A stretch of 64,000 bases of DNA from Valencia hispanica (GCA_963556495.2 OY747721.1:10680649-10744648); one strand, 5' to 3'; numbered from the stretch's first letter, positions 48,970 through 61,260 are shown. Program-made: numbers and translations. Notes: generated from the sequence alone by a model not told the origin.

Positions 48970-51250
48970 GAGAAATGTACCTTTCTACTTCATCATATTT
49001 CTACTCTAAGGAAATAGGAAGACATGAATAACTAATGAGATGCTCTTAGAAACTCTAATCAACTTAAAAACATGCTCTAGTTACATTTAATTTAAAGGGA
49101 TTGGAGTAATATTTAAAACAATATTTGTATAAGTGAGATTTTTTTCCCCCATTGTAAATGTACTAAAATTAAAGTTTCTATTTTTGTGTGTGTGAGATTA
49201 TTCTACAAGAATTAAGGATTAACTTTTTTACACAATTTCACCAGAGATGCCAGTCAGTGAGGCAGACGCTGTATATTACATATCTTCAGAGTTAATCGAC
49301 TATTCGCTAAAAACAAAAGAGGATAACAAAGTGTTTTGAGAGAAATACAGTAAATTTAATTTATTTTCTCATTCTTTAAACTTTTTCAAACTTTTTAAAA
49401 ACCATTTAACAATTAAGATTGAATATATAAAAGTGTAAAGACAGATTACTGCTTTAAGAGTGTTTTACCTGTAAATTATGGCATTCTAATGTCTGAAAGT
49501 GAACTCTAGACTTTGCAATAGTTTAAATATCTAATCGGCACCATAGAAACAAATTCAGTTTTTGTTTTAGGTTTACAAACGATCCAGTATAAGGAAAAAA
49601 ATCACCCAATGAGCAGGAAATAGACCAAGAAAAACAGAATTCACCAGATTAGTTCTGCTGTGACCTTCAGATGGAAGGACAGAGATTGGCATAAACAGCA
49701 TGAAACCATGAATCCTCTCTAGCTTGCGTCATCAATTTACGCTGCTGCTAAGCTTCTTCTTTTGGCATTGTTTTTGATTAATTACAACAAATTGAAATGC
49801 CATCGCCCACTTCAGCATTGTTGCATCCAGCCACCATGTGTCGGTCTTCTAAAGACTTCTTTGTGCAGGATGAAGTTCAAAGCTCGTATTCCATCTGAGA
49901 AAATTCACACTTTCTCAATATTGTCAGTTGTCAGATAGTATTTAAACATTGGTTGTTATCACAAGTCTTTACTGTGGAATATTTAAATTTGGGATGGCAG
50001 TGTTTATGTTGTTTTTAGGATGTAAGGGATTTAGGAAGGTGATGAAATCAACAGGCGGTAGGGGATTATATGTTTTCACTCCTATCTACTGAAAACGTCT
50101 GTTTTACATGTCTGACTAGATTTCTTCTTCAATAAAGAATCAATAACAGCTGTAATTTAATCCAACAAAACTCTCTTTTAGGATTTTAGGATTTCAGCTA
50201 TTTTCGAAAACCTTCCCAGAGGGCCCTGTATAACAAACAAGGCGCAGCATCTAAACAGGCTGCTTCTCACCCTTGGTGATCTCTGTTTCTCCTCACAGAG
50301 GTCACGTTGATGGTAACCTGTTTAATTTCCCTTTGAGCAGCCAAAATGTCTGCTTATGCACATGCAGTTTAAAGTAATTACTCTTAAAGCAGCTGATTAG
50401 CTTCTCCATCTGGGAGTTCAACGCCAATCTTCCCCAATGTAAAGTCCCAGCCAAACAAACAAACAATGGTCATTGATAATGCAGGTCTCTGGCAGGAGGC
50501 CATCGGTGGTTCTGGCTGCACTGATGTTGTTGTTTTTCCCCCAAAACTCGGCCTCATTCACACTCATTACCTCAGCAAATCATGTCTAAACAATGTTCCG
50601 AAGCCAAAACAGCTGAGCTCACTTTCATTCAGTGTTTTTTCTTTTTCCTTTTTTTTGGGGGTCCTGATTGAAATGTACGACTAGCTCCTTTTAGGAGGGC
50701 ATTATTAGCATAACACATCACACTAATGCATTTTAAAGGTGCCCAGCTTAAGGGTTTATTAATATTCCTCAGAGTGAAGTGCAAATCTGTTCTGTAAGAG
50801 CCACTTCATAACACCAGCTGGCATGATGTTTATTAAAACATTTTCTATTGGCTTTTAGAGCGAGGCTTGGGGGAGATGCTGCCCTGGGGTTACTGTCTGG
50901 AAGGATTCAGGTGAGAGTTTGAAAACACTGGCTTGTACATCACAACACAAATGTTAGACGAATGCTTATTGCGTCTAACATGGTAGTATTTTAAATATAT
51001 TTTTTTTGTCTTATCTCCAAAACCTGTTTCAGCTTGTGTTTGCATCACGAAGAGAGATTAAAAAAACAAACCTGTAATATAGACTGATAGAAATGTACTT
51101 AGTAGTCTGAAAGAGGACTTTTTGAATTTATAGTGTCTCCATTATGGTTCAAGATCTTGTCATCCTGAAGAAATTTAGGGATTCAAGAACAAAATTTGAA
51201 ACCCCCCTTGATTTCTGCAGCCTCTAGACCCTAAAATAAAAATCTTCCTT
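48970..51250. other. Repeat-poor intergenic block between ccdc186 and adrb1
   Basis: About 2.3 kb with little or no mobile-element similarity, the longest such stretch in the intergenic region. 50170-50900 has balanced composition. ORFs are short and lack domains. It is a candidate place for regulatory elements; no specific site is claimed. Confidence 0.35.
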
Positions 51251-51256
51251 TCATTA

Positions 51257-54058
51257 GGCAAGGCAAGGCAAGGCAAGGCAATTTTATTTGTATAGCACAC
51301 TTTCAACAGCAGGGTAATTCAAGGTGCTTTACATGATTTGGTGATTTTAAAAAAAACACAAAAGAAACACATTACATATGATACACAATAAAGCAAGAGA
51401 AAGATTAAAAAAAAGCAAGAGAGCATGAACACATTTCATACATATGAAATCAAGCATTTACTCGAATGCAATTCTAAACAGATGGGTTTTTAGTCTCGAT
51501 TTAAAGCAGTTCAGAGCTTCAGCAGCTCTGCACTCGTCAGGAAGTCTGTTCCAGATAAGGGGAGCATAAAAACTGAAAGCTGCTTCTCCATCTTTAGTTC
51601 TGAGTCTAGGGATGTTTAGTAGGCTAGAGTTGGAGGACCTGAGTGGTCTTGGTGGTTGGTACTGTGACAACAGGTCTTCAACATATTTTGGTGCTAAGCC
51701 ATGTAATGATTTATAAACTAGTAGGAGTATTTTGAAGTCTATTCTCTGAGCTACAGGGAGCCAGTGTAAGGACTTTAGAACTGGGGTGATGTGGTCTACT
51801 TTCCTGGTTCTAGTGAGGACGCGAGCGGCATCGTTCTGGATCAGCTGCAGCTGTCTGATTGACTTTTTAGGCAGACCTGTGAAGATGCTGTTGCAGTAAT
51901 CAATCCGACTAAAGATAAACGCATGGATGAGTTTTTCTAGGTCGTGTTGCAAAATCAGTCCTTTAATCCTGGAGATGTTCTTCAGGTGATAGAAGGCTGA
52001 CCTTGTTATTGCCTTTATGTGACCCTGGAGGTTCAGGTCTGAGTCCATTACTACACCTAGGTTTCGAGCCTGATCAGTAGTTTCTAGCTGTATTAATTGA
52101 AGCTGTGTGCTGACTCTTGATCGTTCCTCCTTGGGTCCAAAAATAATTACTTCAGTTTTGTTTCTATTCAGCTGGAGAAAGTTATGGCACATCCATCCAT
52201 TTATTTGGTCAATGCATTGATTTAGGGTTTGAATGGGTTCAGAGTCACCTGGTGACATTGTAATGTAGAGCTGAGTGTCATCCGCGTAGTTATGGTAGCT
52301 AATGTTATTGGTTGCTATAATCTTGCCTAGTGGGAGCATGTAGATATTAAATAAGAGGGGCCCCAGGATGGAGCCCTGGGGCACCCGACATGGGATTTCT
52401 GTTCGTTCTGATGAAAAGTTTCCTATTGAAACATAGAAGTCCCTGTTCTTTAGGTAAGACTCAAACCAGCCAAGTACTGTACCGGAGAGTCCAACCCAGC
52501 TCTCCAGTCGTTCCAATAAAATATCATGATCAACAGTGTCAAATGCTGCACTGAGGTCCAACAGAACCAGCACTGTGGTTCTTCCACAGTCTGTATTTAT
52601 GCGGATGTCATTAAATACTTTGACGAGGGCAGTCTCGTTGCTGTGGTGAGCGCGGAAACCAGACTGAAAAACATCAAAACGGTTTGCCATTGTTATGAAG
52701 CCATTTAACTGCTGAAACACGGCTTTTTCAATAATCTTACTGATGAATGGAAGATTAGAGATTGGCCTGTTGTTCTGCATTAACGTGTTGTCCAGATTTT
52801 TCTTCTTTAGCAGTGGTTTAATAACTGCTGTTTTTAAAGCCTGAGGGAAGACACCTGATAGCAGTGATGAGTTCACTATTTGAACAAGATCAGACACAAT
52901 AACAGGAAGAACTTTCTTTAGAAAAGCTGTGGGTAGGATAGCAAGACAGCAGGAGGAGGAGCTTAATTGGATAATGATTTTTTTCAAGGCTGTTCTGGTT
53001 TAATTCGTGGAATTCAGACAATTTCTCTACATTGTTGTTGATTGGGGATGGCACTGGTTGTGGGTTCGATATTGAGGTACAGATTGACCGTCTAATTGTT
53101 AGAATCTTTTCAGTGTAAAAGCTGGCAAATTCATTGCAGGCCCTGGTAGAGTTTAGTTCAGGGGCTACTGTCACTAAAGGATTAGTTAGTCTTTCCACTG
53201 TTGCAAATAGAGTCCGTGCATTATTAATGTTTCTGTTGATGATTTCAGAAAAGAACGATTCCCTAGCATCTTTTATAGTTAGCTGATATCTATTCAGTTT
53301 CTCTTTGTAGATCTCACAGTGAACCTGGAGTCGAGTTTTCCGCCATTTTCTCTCGGCTCGACGACACTCTCTTTTTTCACAACGTACCAGTGGATTACTT
53401 GTCCACGGAGACTTTTTTCTACCTGAGACTACTTTCACTTTAGTTGGAGCAATGGAATCCATGATGTCTGAGGTTTTTGCAAGGAAATTTTCTACCAACT
53501 TATTTACTGAGTTTGAGTTGGGAGATGAGGGGGATGTGGTGGAAGGGTAAATTCGTTTAAAGGTTTCTACTGAACTGTCCCCTAGAAAACGCTTTTTTAT
53601 AGTGGTCTTACTGTGGCTGGATAATTTAGCAGAGATGGTACTTTGAAAGAAAACACAGAAATGGTCAGATAATGCAATATTAATTACAGAGATGTCAGAA
53701 ATATTTAAACCTTTGCTGATAATTAAGTCCAGAGTGTGTCCTTTATTGTGTGTTGGTTGTTTGACATGCTGGATCAGACCGAAGTTTTGGAGAGTATCAT
53801 CTAATGTTTTTGCTTGTCTATATTGGGGGTTGTCGGTATGGATGTTAAAGTCCCCCACGATGATTAGTTGGTCATAGTCTATACATATTACAGAAAGATG
53901 GTCATTGAAATCATTAAAGAAGTTAGAGTTAAGTTTTGGTGGTTTATATAAACTTAGAAATAAAGCTTTGTTAGGCTCATTTATCTGGGTGGCTAGGTAT
54001 TCAAAAGAATCAAACGTGCCCAGAGTTACCTTTTTAAAGTTCATTGAGTTGTGAAAGA
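51257..54058 (-). mobile_element. L2-type LINE, 5'-truncated, nearly intact ORF2
   Basis: The 3' end is marked by five tandem ggcaa units (51257-51281), the short-repeat tail typical of L2-type LINEs, and a 3' UTR (51282-51457) also present as a fragment at 32461-32560. ORF2 (endonuclease and reverse transcriptase) fills 51458-54044. The element stops near 54058 inside the endonuclease domain, where a 20-bp match to 56864-56883 begins in the flank. Confidence 0.85.
51458..54044 (-). pseudogene. L2-type LINE ORF2 (endonuclease + RT) with one frameshift
   Basis: The two frames, 52890-54044 and 51458-52987, together span 2587 nt, one base more than a multiple of three, so a single-base indel suffices. 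The break falls at a run of seven T (52978-52984). The first frame carries the C-terminal half of an APE-type endonuclease: IVGDFNIHTDNP, HTLDLIISKGL and ALSDHFCVFF with the catalytic D-H pair. The second carries the reverse transcriptase: [59 protein letters not shown], the catalytic NYADDTQLYI, and a C-terminus FKSRLKTHLFRIAFE. The N-terminal endonuclease is missing through 5' truncation, so it is not autonomous even if the shift is a sequencing error. Confidence 0.88.
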
Positions 54059-54349
54059 TGGTGGGATTATTTCAGAACCCTTCTCCAATTGACTTTTTAT
54101 TCAAAGCATGCTGTTCTCCTAAATAAACTTTGGAACGACCCATTTTATTTTCTTCATTGTTGTTTTTGAGAAAACAACATTAGAACCATCATGTACAACA
54201 ACGTGTCCTTAAATAATAACCACCTGTTCTTTTCTGTCTTTCTTTCAAATGCTCTTCTTGCGATTATTAGCTCAGTTACTAGAATCAGCAGCATGCTTAC
54301 CATGAATGTTGGTTCTGTTGGTCTTCTATTACTCTACTACACCTACTTG

Positions 54350-55200
54350 TAAACTGTTTGCCATGTAAAAAATACACTGGCTGCCCCCAAAAAAGAGTCA
54401 CCGCCAAGCTGTTTCATTCAGCTTCTGCAATGTCACAAGATTTGTTTCCATCCGGTCTTGCAATAATTTTTCACCACGATTCTGGTAACCTATTGATGAT
54501 GGGAGAGTCTGACCACTGTGCAAAGCCTTGTCCATCACATCTCAAAGATTTTAAATTGGTTATGGTCCAGATTCTGAGAAGGCCGATCTATGAGTGAAAA
54601 TAAGGTCTCCTGCTTTCTGAACTACTCTTTCATAATCTGAGCCTGATGAACCCTGGCATTGTCATCTTGGAATATGTCTGTGCCATCAGGGAAGAACAAG
54701 ATCCATTGATGGAATAAACTGCTCATTCAGTATATTCGGGTAGTAGTCAGCTGACCTCGTAATTACAGTATTTTAACAGCTATAACCAAAATCAACACTG
54801 AGATCTATTGCCATCTTCATATTTGATCATCTATGAAGGAAAAACATAAAACCATGGATAAAAAAATAAATATTTCTGTTCATGAAAAATATTACTTATC
54901 TAAGACTGTTTGGCTAGGGGTATTCATTTTAACCAGTTCATTGGGGTGGCTTTGCATTCCCTTGCCAACCCATTGTGACGCTGTTCAACAAAAACAGCTC
55001 TGAGGAAAAGTATTTTCCCCCTCATGGTTTTCTTCTGTTTTTATCACATTTACCTTTTTTAGGTTTTCAAAGTTTTATATAATACGAAGATAACTAAAAC
55101 AAAATGCAGTTTTTCAAAAGATTTTTTTGTATTAAGGAAAAAACTATCCAAACCATCCTGACCCAATGTGAAAAATAAACACCCCACCCTCACGTTGTGC
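54350..55200 (-). mobile_element. Decayed Tc1-type transposon (family D)
   Basis: 'ccaagctgtttcattcagct' (54403) and 'gaaccctggcattgtcatct' (54648) are degenerate transposase pieces in minus orientation. The 79-codon plus ORF is accidental. Confidence 0.45.
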
Positions 55201-55379
55201 AATATCAAGCATTAACTGTGATTAACCACATCTTTTTGGAAATCTCCAATTTTAACAGCAGAGTCCAGACCTAACCTATACAACTAAGAAATCACTTAAA
55301 TAGTGCTTGTCTGACAACATAAAGTAGGCTAAAAGCTCTGAAAAAAACAACACATCATGATGAACTAAAACTCTTTCTT

Positions 55380-56060
55380 CGGAACTCCAGTAAACCACAC
55401 TGAGAGCCATTAGTCACCAGTAAAGAAAACATGTAATAGTGGTAAACCTTTCCAGGAGTGGTTGGCTTATCAAAATTACTCCAAACGACATTGGCGACTC
55501 ATCCAGGAGGTCATAAAACAACCCCAAACAAAACGCTGTCGAGAGCGCGCAAGCAGTGTCAATTGACGTCACACCCGTAGGACAGCGCGGGAAATTCGGG
55601 CCCCAAACTGGAGCACATTTTGCAGCACACGGCCAGTTTAAGAAAATGGAGCGATACGTGGTTGGGCTAATTGTTTTTGGTTTATAACGCTTCATCACCC
55701 AACAGCATTAAAAAACTGGACGTGGATGTTTATTTTATTTACAAATCCTGCCCCATGTTCCTTTAAATGTTTCAGATCACTCTGCCACCACCGCTGGTCA
55801 GCACTCACAAGCAGTTCAATGGATTGTGCGAATACACAGAAGAGACCAAGGAAAACTTTGACACCAACAGTAACTCCACATAAGACTAAAAAAGTTAAAC
55901 CCCTGACAAGTGCCTGAAAAAGATCGAAGATTGAGAGCGACCGGCGTAGGAGCGCGCGCTGCGAGAGCGAGCAGAAAAGAAGAGCAGTTCTGTTTGTTGG
56001 CCACAGGTGTCAGTCGTGAGTTTAAATTTCAGAAAATTGCATATAGCCCCTTTAATGGAA
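55380..56060. repeat. Probable non-autonomous repeat with GC-rich ends
   Basis: GC-rich blocks at 55540-55670 and 55925-55985 surround a short AT-rich middle. 'aaaattgcatatagcccctt' (56034) resembles a common fish non-autonomous element end. The boundaries are uncertain. Confidence 0.35.
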
Positions 56061-56404
56061 CGATGAATTTTGCATAACCCAACACTCTTTAGTCATGTAC
56101 CAGGACGATAATCTAGAGCAAACCAGCAAGTCAACCACTGAATGCCTCAAAAGCAATAAAATGCAAGTTTTAAATTGAGGTGTGGACTTTAACCAGGTTG
56201 AGATGCTGTGGCATCACCTTAAATAATCTGTTCATGCTTGAAAACCTTCCAATGTTGTTGAATAAAAAAATAAAAATCTGCAAAAAAGAGTGGGATAAAA
56301 ATCCTCAAAAATAATGTAAATGTCATCATCACATGCTTGATGGCGGTCAGCACTCATTTATCACATTGTATCAGGTTGGTTTGGATAGCTTTTTCATTAC
56401 TAAG

Positions 56405-56413
<9 letters not shown>

Positions 56414-56462
<49 letters not shown>
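56414..56462. repeat. (TA)n microsatellite
   Basis: About 24 TA units. Makes a spurious I/Y-repeat ORF on the minus strand. Confidence 0.9.
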
Positions 56463-56467
<5 letters not shown>

Positions 56468-56853
56468 AAAAACTTTCACTCTATTGCAAGAAATAAGGCT
56501 TGAACGATCATGAAACTTCCTTTTATTTTCACAGATGTTAAAGCACCACCCCACAACAGCTCTTGAAGCCGCAGACAGACAGCAAGAGAGAGGCTCATTG
56601 TCATCATTTCATTACTTCACACTGCAGTATGTACAACAGGCGTTCGCCCCGCATAGACTCTCTTGATTTTAAAAGACACGGCGGAATAAATACACATCTT
56701 ATTTTACATGATGTTTAATATAAACAAGTACCTGTCATAGTACAAATTGCACTTGCCGACGGCTGTGAGGTAAAAACACATTGTGAGCTATACAAGACAA
56801 CATCATTTAAACATCAACCATCTTATTATAGCGTACCTGAGCGGTCACCTTAA

Positions 56854-57020
56854 ACATCATGATGTGGGATTATTTCAGAACCCAGCACTGCTTCATTATC
56901 CTCATCGCTACAGACATGAAAGTGACTGCATATCCAACTAGTTTAGAGTAAAAAAACCCCAACTAATAATATTTTTAGGAGTAAATAACAAAAGAGTACG
57001 TGCACTCTTTTCCATTTCTC
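56854..57020 (+). repeat. Local repeat unit A, copy 1
   Basis: 'catcatgatgtgggattatt' followed by '...atatccaactagtttagagt' and an 'aataatatttttaggag' segment. It is related to 58540-58670 and 59555-59690. A 20-bp piece recurs exactly at 54061-54080. It is directly followed by 'ctccagagccgggccaagg' (57030), which looks like the end of another element. Confidence 0.6.
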
Positions 57021-57403
57021 AATTGCAGGGCTCCAGAGCCGGGCCAAGGCTGAATGAGGCCCTTAGCTGAGTTTTATCAGGGGGCCATCCTCAGTTAGAC
57101 CTTTCTACCACAAGTGGGCACTGACCTCCCTTTCATATTCCCCATGCGTTATATTGTTTTAGCATTTTTTAATAAGATGGTTTGCCATTTTAATTTATTT
57201 AGCTTTTTTTGAGCAATCACCCTACCACTGTTCCCACATACTTGCTGAGGAGGAGGGATTGCTGCAAGGTAAATGACTTGATGCTGATCTTTCTTAGATG
57301 AAAACACTTTTACTAATTGGCATTTTTAACTGAATCAGATGGCATTGTATTGCAATTACGATTAAATTATAAAGTATGTCACTGAATTTTGATTTGTCTG
57401 CAT

Positions 57404-57604
57404 CAGTGTTTTTCAACTCTGCTCCTCAAGGCACACTGCCCTGCATTGTTTTGTTTTCCTGGTTTAACATGCCTGCTTCAGATGATTTGCAGTTCAGTAA
57501 AAACCTGTTGATCAGCCATCAATTGAAATCAGGGGTGCTAAGGCTGGGAAACATCTAAAACATGTAGGGCTGTGTGCCTTGAGGAGCAGGATTGAAAAAC
57601 TCTG
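57404..57604. mobile_element. 201-bp MITE with about 45-bp inverted repeats
   Basis: The left end cagtgtttttcaactctgct (57404) and the right end cctgctcctcaaggcacaca read in reverse (ending ctctg at 57604) pair over about 45 bp with few mismatches. Flanking octamers gtctgcat and gtttatat agree at 5 of 8 bases, compatible with an old 8-bp hAT target duplication. Non-coding, but mis-read as a 60-codon ORF. Confidence 0.75.
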
Positions 57605-58539
57605 GTTTATATGAGCGGACTGATTTGACACTATACTTCTGTGTATAAATGGGTTTGGGCAGTAAAGTTCGGTAAGGAATGACATTTGTTGTTAATTTGC
57701 GCTATTAATAACATACACTGAAATTAGATTTAACACAACTTTTTTTTACAGCTGATGATGAGTTAAACTGACTATGTCTGGGTGTGTTAAAATTGAAAAT
57801 CAGATCAGCACACTCAGTTTATCTGTTTAATAAACAGCACTGTATATAAGACTTCTTTTGAACTTTTATTAACTAGTGAATTCAAAAGAAATTTGAGGCT
57901 GTTAATGAGTATTCTTCTGCTGTTGACACTGTTTCAAGAAGTAGCCACTGACTTCTACAGTAAAGTAGAAAAGGGCAGTTAAATGTAATTTTCTTCTTAT
58001 TTCCTAGTTCAAAATTTTCAAAATTTTCTAGTTTTAAGGCTGTAAGTACCTGTTATGACCTGAGATATCAGTATGTTAAAATCTTGCATCAACATTTCTG
58101 CTCTAAATTAAAACATGACATCCCATTTGCTAAGTCTGTTAACCAAAAGGTTTTGGTTACCATAAAAAAACACTCACCGATTTCTTTACAGTTTTACAGC
58201 TTCAAATAAACACAGCAGCCCCCACAGTTACTTATTAATTTGATCTGTTTCACTACATTTTCCTATTAGAAAAGCGACACAATAACTAAAATAACATAAT
58301 CCTCATAATACATTCAAAAGAAAATGTTGGTAGAATTTCTAATTCTTTTAAGCTCAACATTCAGAAAATTTAGTGGAAACATGTAAAAGTACCCTTATTC
58401 TTAATAAATGTGACTACAATTAAGCAGTTTTGATGTCTATCTTCTGTGTAAGAAATCTAGTATACTTAGGTCGCCCCCTGCTGGCTTGGAGTCCCAGGCA
58501 GCAGCTTGGTTCACTTCTGCCTCAGGCCTACTTTTGAGC

Positions 58540-58670
58540 GCTAGCATCATGATGTGGGATCACCTCATTATAATCATCTCTGCAGATATACAAATGAGAC
58601 TGCTTATCCAACAAATTTAAGGTTAAAAATATTCGTTATGAATAAATGCAGTGCAAGGGGGCACTAAAAG
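58540..58670 (+). repeat. Local repeat unit A, copy 2
   Basis: 'catcatgatgtgggatcacc' (58546), then 'gagactgcttatccaacaaa' and 'tttaaggttaaaaatattcg'. It is preceded by 'cccctgctggcttggagtcc' (58475), an element end also seen before copy 3. Confidence 0.6.
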
Positions 58671-59554
58671 CATACTGGATTTTCATCATGTTTTATATTT
58701 AAGAAATTACTTTTCCACCTTGCAGGCAGATGTTTTTTCACAGCAAAAAAAGAAAAAAAAAGAAAAAGGAAATTGTTAAAAATGTTACATTTTATAGGAA
58801 GATCTTAATTACTTCTTTTAAAACTGTCATTGCCTAACCAACTAATTTAAGGTTAAAGGATATGTATTTAGAGGATAAATTAGATCAGTGAATGTGCAGT
58901 GTTTCTTTTGGGCGAAGTATAATTCTAGACTTTTTACAGCCAGAGAAAATTCTGGCTTTACGGGATTTTTCAGACAATATCATATTGTTCTTTATTGAAA
59001 AAAATTACGCACTTAACGAAATTATTATGGACGTTTTACATATGTGTTTACATGTGTTTCATGTTTTTTTTTAGGTTTTCTTAATGTTTCCCCCAAAACA
59101 AAAACGATAAAAACAAACAGGTTTAAAGGTTTTTTCTTATTTACATTCATTGTTAGCTATATCTCAGGGAGGCAGTTTTTTATATGTCAGCTCTTTAAAG
59201 TCATGGTTAGATCCTAATTTAAATTTAAAATAAAGCATTTAAATTCTTTTCAAATTGAAATTCAGAAACCTCGGGAAAAATGTATAAGTAGATTAAAAAA
59301 AGGTTTTTTCCAAATAGAAATTCTTTAAACTTCCGCTTTTGAAAAAAGTTACATCTAAAAGAAGCATTCATACAAATATTGTCAAAAAATGTATTAAGTA
59401 TAAAACTGATTTGAAATATTTCAATGTTGACATTCAGATACAAATGTAAAACACAGAAGTCAAACATGCTTTCAGGGCCCTCTGCTGGGCTGGGAGGCTA
59501 AGCAGCAGCAGCTTAGCTCATTGATACCTTGGTCCGGCTCTGGTTGCAGGTATA

Positions 59555-59690
59555 TTGATGTGGGACTATTTTAGAATGCACTGTGGATATTGATCTGACT
59601 GTTTATCCAACAGGTTTAAAGTAAAAACAAAAAAACAAAAAAAAAGAACAACAATATTTTAGTAATTAATTACATTAAAGCCCGTGCGCT
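59555..59690 (+). repeat. Local repeat unit A, copy 3
   Basis: 'tattgatgtgggactatttt' (59553), 'ctgactgtttatccaacagg' (59596), 'tttaaagtaaaaac' and 'aatattttagtaattaatta', ending with 'gcgctattttgg'. It is preceded by 'ccctctgctgggctgggagg' (59480). It lies about 330 bp beyond the adrb1 stop. Confidence 0.6.
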
Positions 59691-59739
59691 ATTTTGGTAA
59701 AAGCGCACTACGTTTCTTTTTGGCAACCTTTCATTTGAA

Positions 59740-59741
<2 letters not shown>

Positions 59742-59801
<60 letters not shown>

Positions 59802-59816
59802 TTCATATATATATAA
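59742..59816. repeat. (TA)n microsatellite
   Basis: About 28 uninterrupted TA units then an imperfect extension, about 205 bp beyond the adrb1 stop. 'ctttcatttgaat' occurs on both sides (59728 and 59818), a short direct repeat around the array. Confidence 0.88.
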
Positions 59817-60022
59817 TCTTTCATTTGAATATACATGACGGTTCAAGTGTTTGGTTGTGTAGGATTTTCCGAACTCCATCCTCTTGTTTTGTATGAAGAA
59901 GCCCGACCCAAAGGGATGGTTGATTTGAATGCGATCACAGTCTGATGTTTTTTGTGTGTGTTTGTTTTATGTTTTGTTTAGTTTTTTCAACACAATAAGT
60001 TAATTTTAGTAATATCTTTTCC

Positions 60023-61219
60023 TCACATCTGAGACTCAGAGTGGGACAGTTTCCCAGTCCCCATCAGGCTGCTGTCGCTGTTGTCTAGGGCGGCGCAGTC
60101 CGACCACATCTCCAGCGTGCCAGGCTCCAGAGCGGACACAAAGCCGCCGGAGCATCGCGAAATGTCGCAGGAGCTGATGTGCAATCGGCGGTCCGCCTGC
60201 CTCGGGCAGCACAGCAGCCTCTTAAAAGCCTTCCTAAAGTCCGGACTCCGGCAATAGATTATGGGGTTAAAGGCAGAGTTCACGTAGCCTAGCCAGTTCA
60301 GGAACACGAACAGGTTCTTGTCCACCACCTCCGCGCAGAACACCCGCACCACGTTGACGATGAAGAAGGGCAACCAGCACAGGGTGAACGTCCCCATGAT
60401 GATGCCTAGAGTCTTGAGCGCCTTCTGCTCCCTGAGCGCCAGGATCTTGGACGGCCTCTTCTTGCACTTGGAGGTGAGTCCGGTTAGGGTGTTGTGGAAC
60501 CTGCCCTCACACTTGTCGATCTTCCTCAACTGCATTTTGGCTTCTCTGTACACCCGCGCGTAAACAAAAATCATGACCAGGAGAGGAATGTAGAAGGAAA
60601 TGATGGATGAGGAGATGGCATAAGCCCGGTTGGTCACAAAGTCGCAGCAGTGGGGGTCCTCATAGCAGGCTGTGTCCGAGCTGTCGCGGGACCAGTGCAT
60701 GAGGATGGGGAGGAAGGAGACCAGCCCGGAAATGCCCCACACCACGCACACCACCGCCCTGGCCCGGCCTTTGGTTAATAAGCTCTGGTAGCGGAAAGGT
60801 GAGGTGATGGCCACATACCTGTCTATGGCGATTACGCACAGAGTCTCTATACTGGCGGTGACACAGAGCACGTCCACGGAGATCCAGAACTCGCAGAAGA
60901 ACGAGCCATACATCCAGGAGCCGCGCACCTCCAGCGTCGCGCCAAATGGCACCACCAGCAGCCCCATGATGAGGTCCGCGCTCGCCAGCGATACGATAAA
61001 CACGTTGGTAAGCGTCTGTAGCCTCTGGGTCCTTGCTATAGCCACGATCACCAGGATGTTCCCAAACACGATGGACAGGACGATCAGACCCATCAGCAGG
61101 CTCATCCCAGCCATCAAGTGATCAGACGCGGCGGCCGCAGCGGTGTCCGGCGCATCGGACGCCTCGCTTCCCGTGCCGTTGTGGAGGTTCATCGGCGAAG
61201 ACGCACCGCCGTCCCCCAT
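60023..61219 (-). CDS. adrb1: Beta-1 adrenergic receptor, adrb1, complete single-exon gene
   Basis: 398-residue class A GPCR for adrenaline and noradrenaline, coupling to Gs at the plasma membrane. Seven membrane segments are visible. N14 (NGT) is a likely glycosylation site in the short N-terminus. D116 (TM3) binds the amine; DRY is 133-135; S204, S205 and S208 (TM5) contact the catechol; CWLP is 281-284; N308 and NPIIY (318-322) lie in TM7. C337/C338 are a likely palmitoylation site. It is beta-1 rather than beta-2 because of [32 protein letters not shown], and [17 protein letters not shown]. The long proline-rich third-loop insert of mammals is absent. It ends ESQM where mammals have ESKV. 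The start chosen is the ATG at 61219 (MGDGG, good context with G at -3 and +4); the frame is open 5 codons further only from a GTG. Intronless, as ADRB1 is elsewhere. Convergent to ccdc186. Confidence 0.95.
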   Translation of the reverse strand: MGDGGASSPMNLHNGTGSEASDAPDTAAAAASDHLMAGMSLLMGLIVLSIVFGNILVIVAIARTQRLQTLTNVFIVSLASADLIMGLLVVPFGATLEVRGSWMYGSFFCEFWISVDVLCVTASIETLCVIAIDRYVAITSPFRYQSLLTKGRARAVVCVVWGISGLVSFLPILMHWSRDSSDTACYEDPHCCDFVTNRAYAISSSIISFYIPLLVMIFVYARVYREAKMQLRKIDKCEGRFHNTLTGLTSKCKKRPSKILALREQKALKTLGIIMGTFTLCWLPFFIVNVVRVFCAEVVDKNLFVFLNWLGYVNSAFNPIIYCRSPDFRKAFKRLLCCPRQADRRLHISSCDISRCSGGFVSALEPGTLEMWSDCAALDNSDSSLMGTGKLSHSESQM

Positions 61220-61260
61220 GACGGGCTGCTGCACTGTGAGCCCGCACGGTTCGAGTTCAT
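61189..61260 (-). CDS. uORF overlapping the adrb1 start
   Basis: ATG at 61260, 23 codons, TGA at 61189-61191. It overlaps the adrb1 start codon in a different frame (offset 41 nt). Context is weak (T at -3, A at +4), so many ribosomes would scan past. The peptide starts MNSNRAGS and ends in a basic VRLRR. Mammalian ADRB2 has a short translated leader peptide that dampens receptor synthesis; a similar role here is inference. Confidence 0.5.
   Translation of the reverse strand: MNSNRAGSQCSSPSWGTAVRLRR

Noticed and set aside
61220..61234. adrb1 extended by five codons (QQPV-type start)
   Set aside because: The extension begins with GTG, not ATG; the ATG at 61219 has good context and fits family N-termini.
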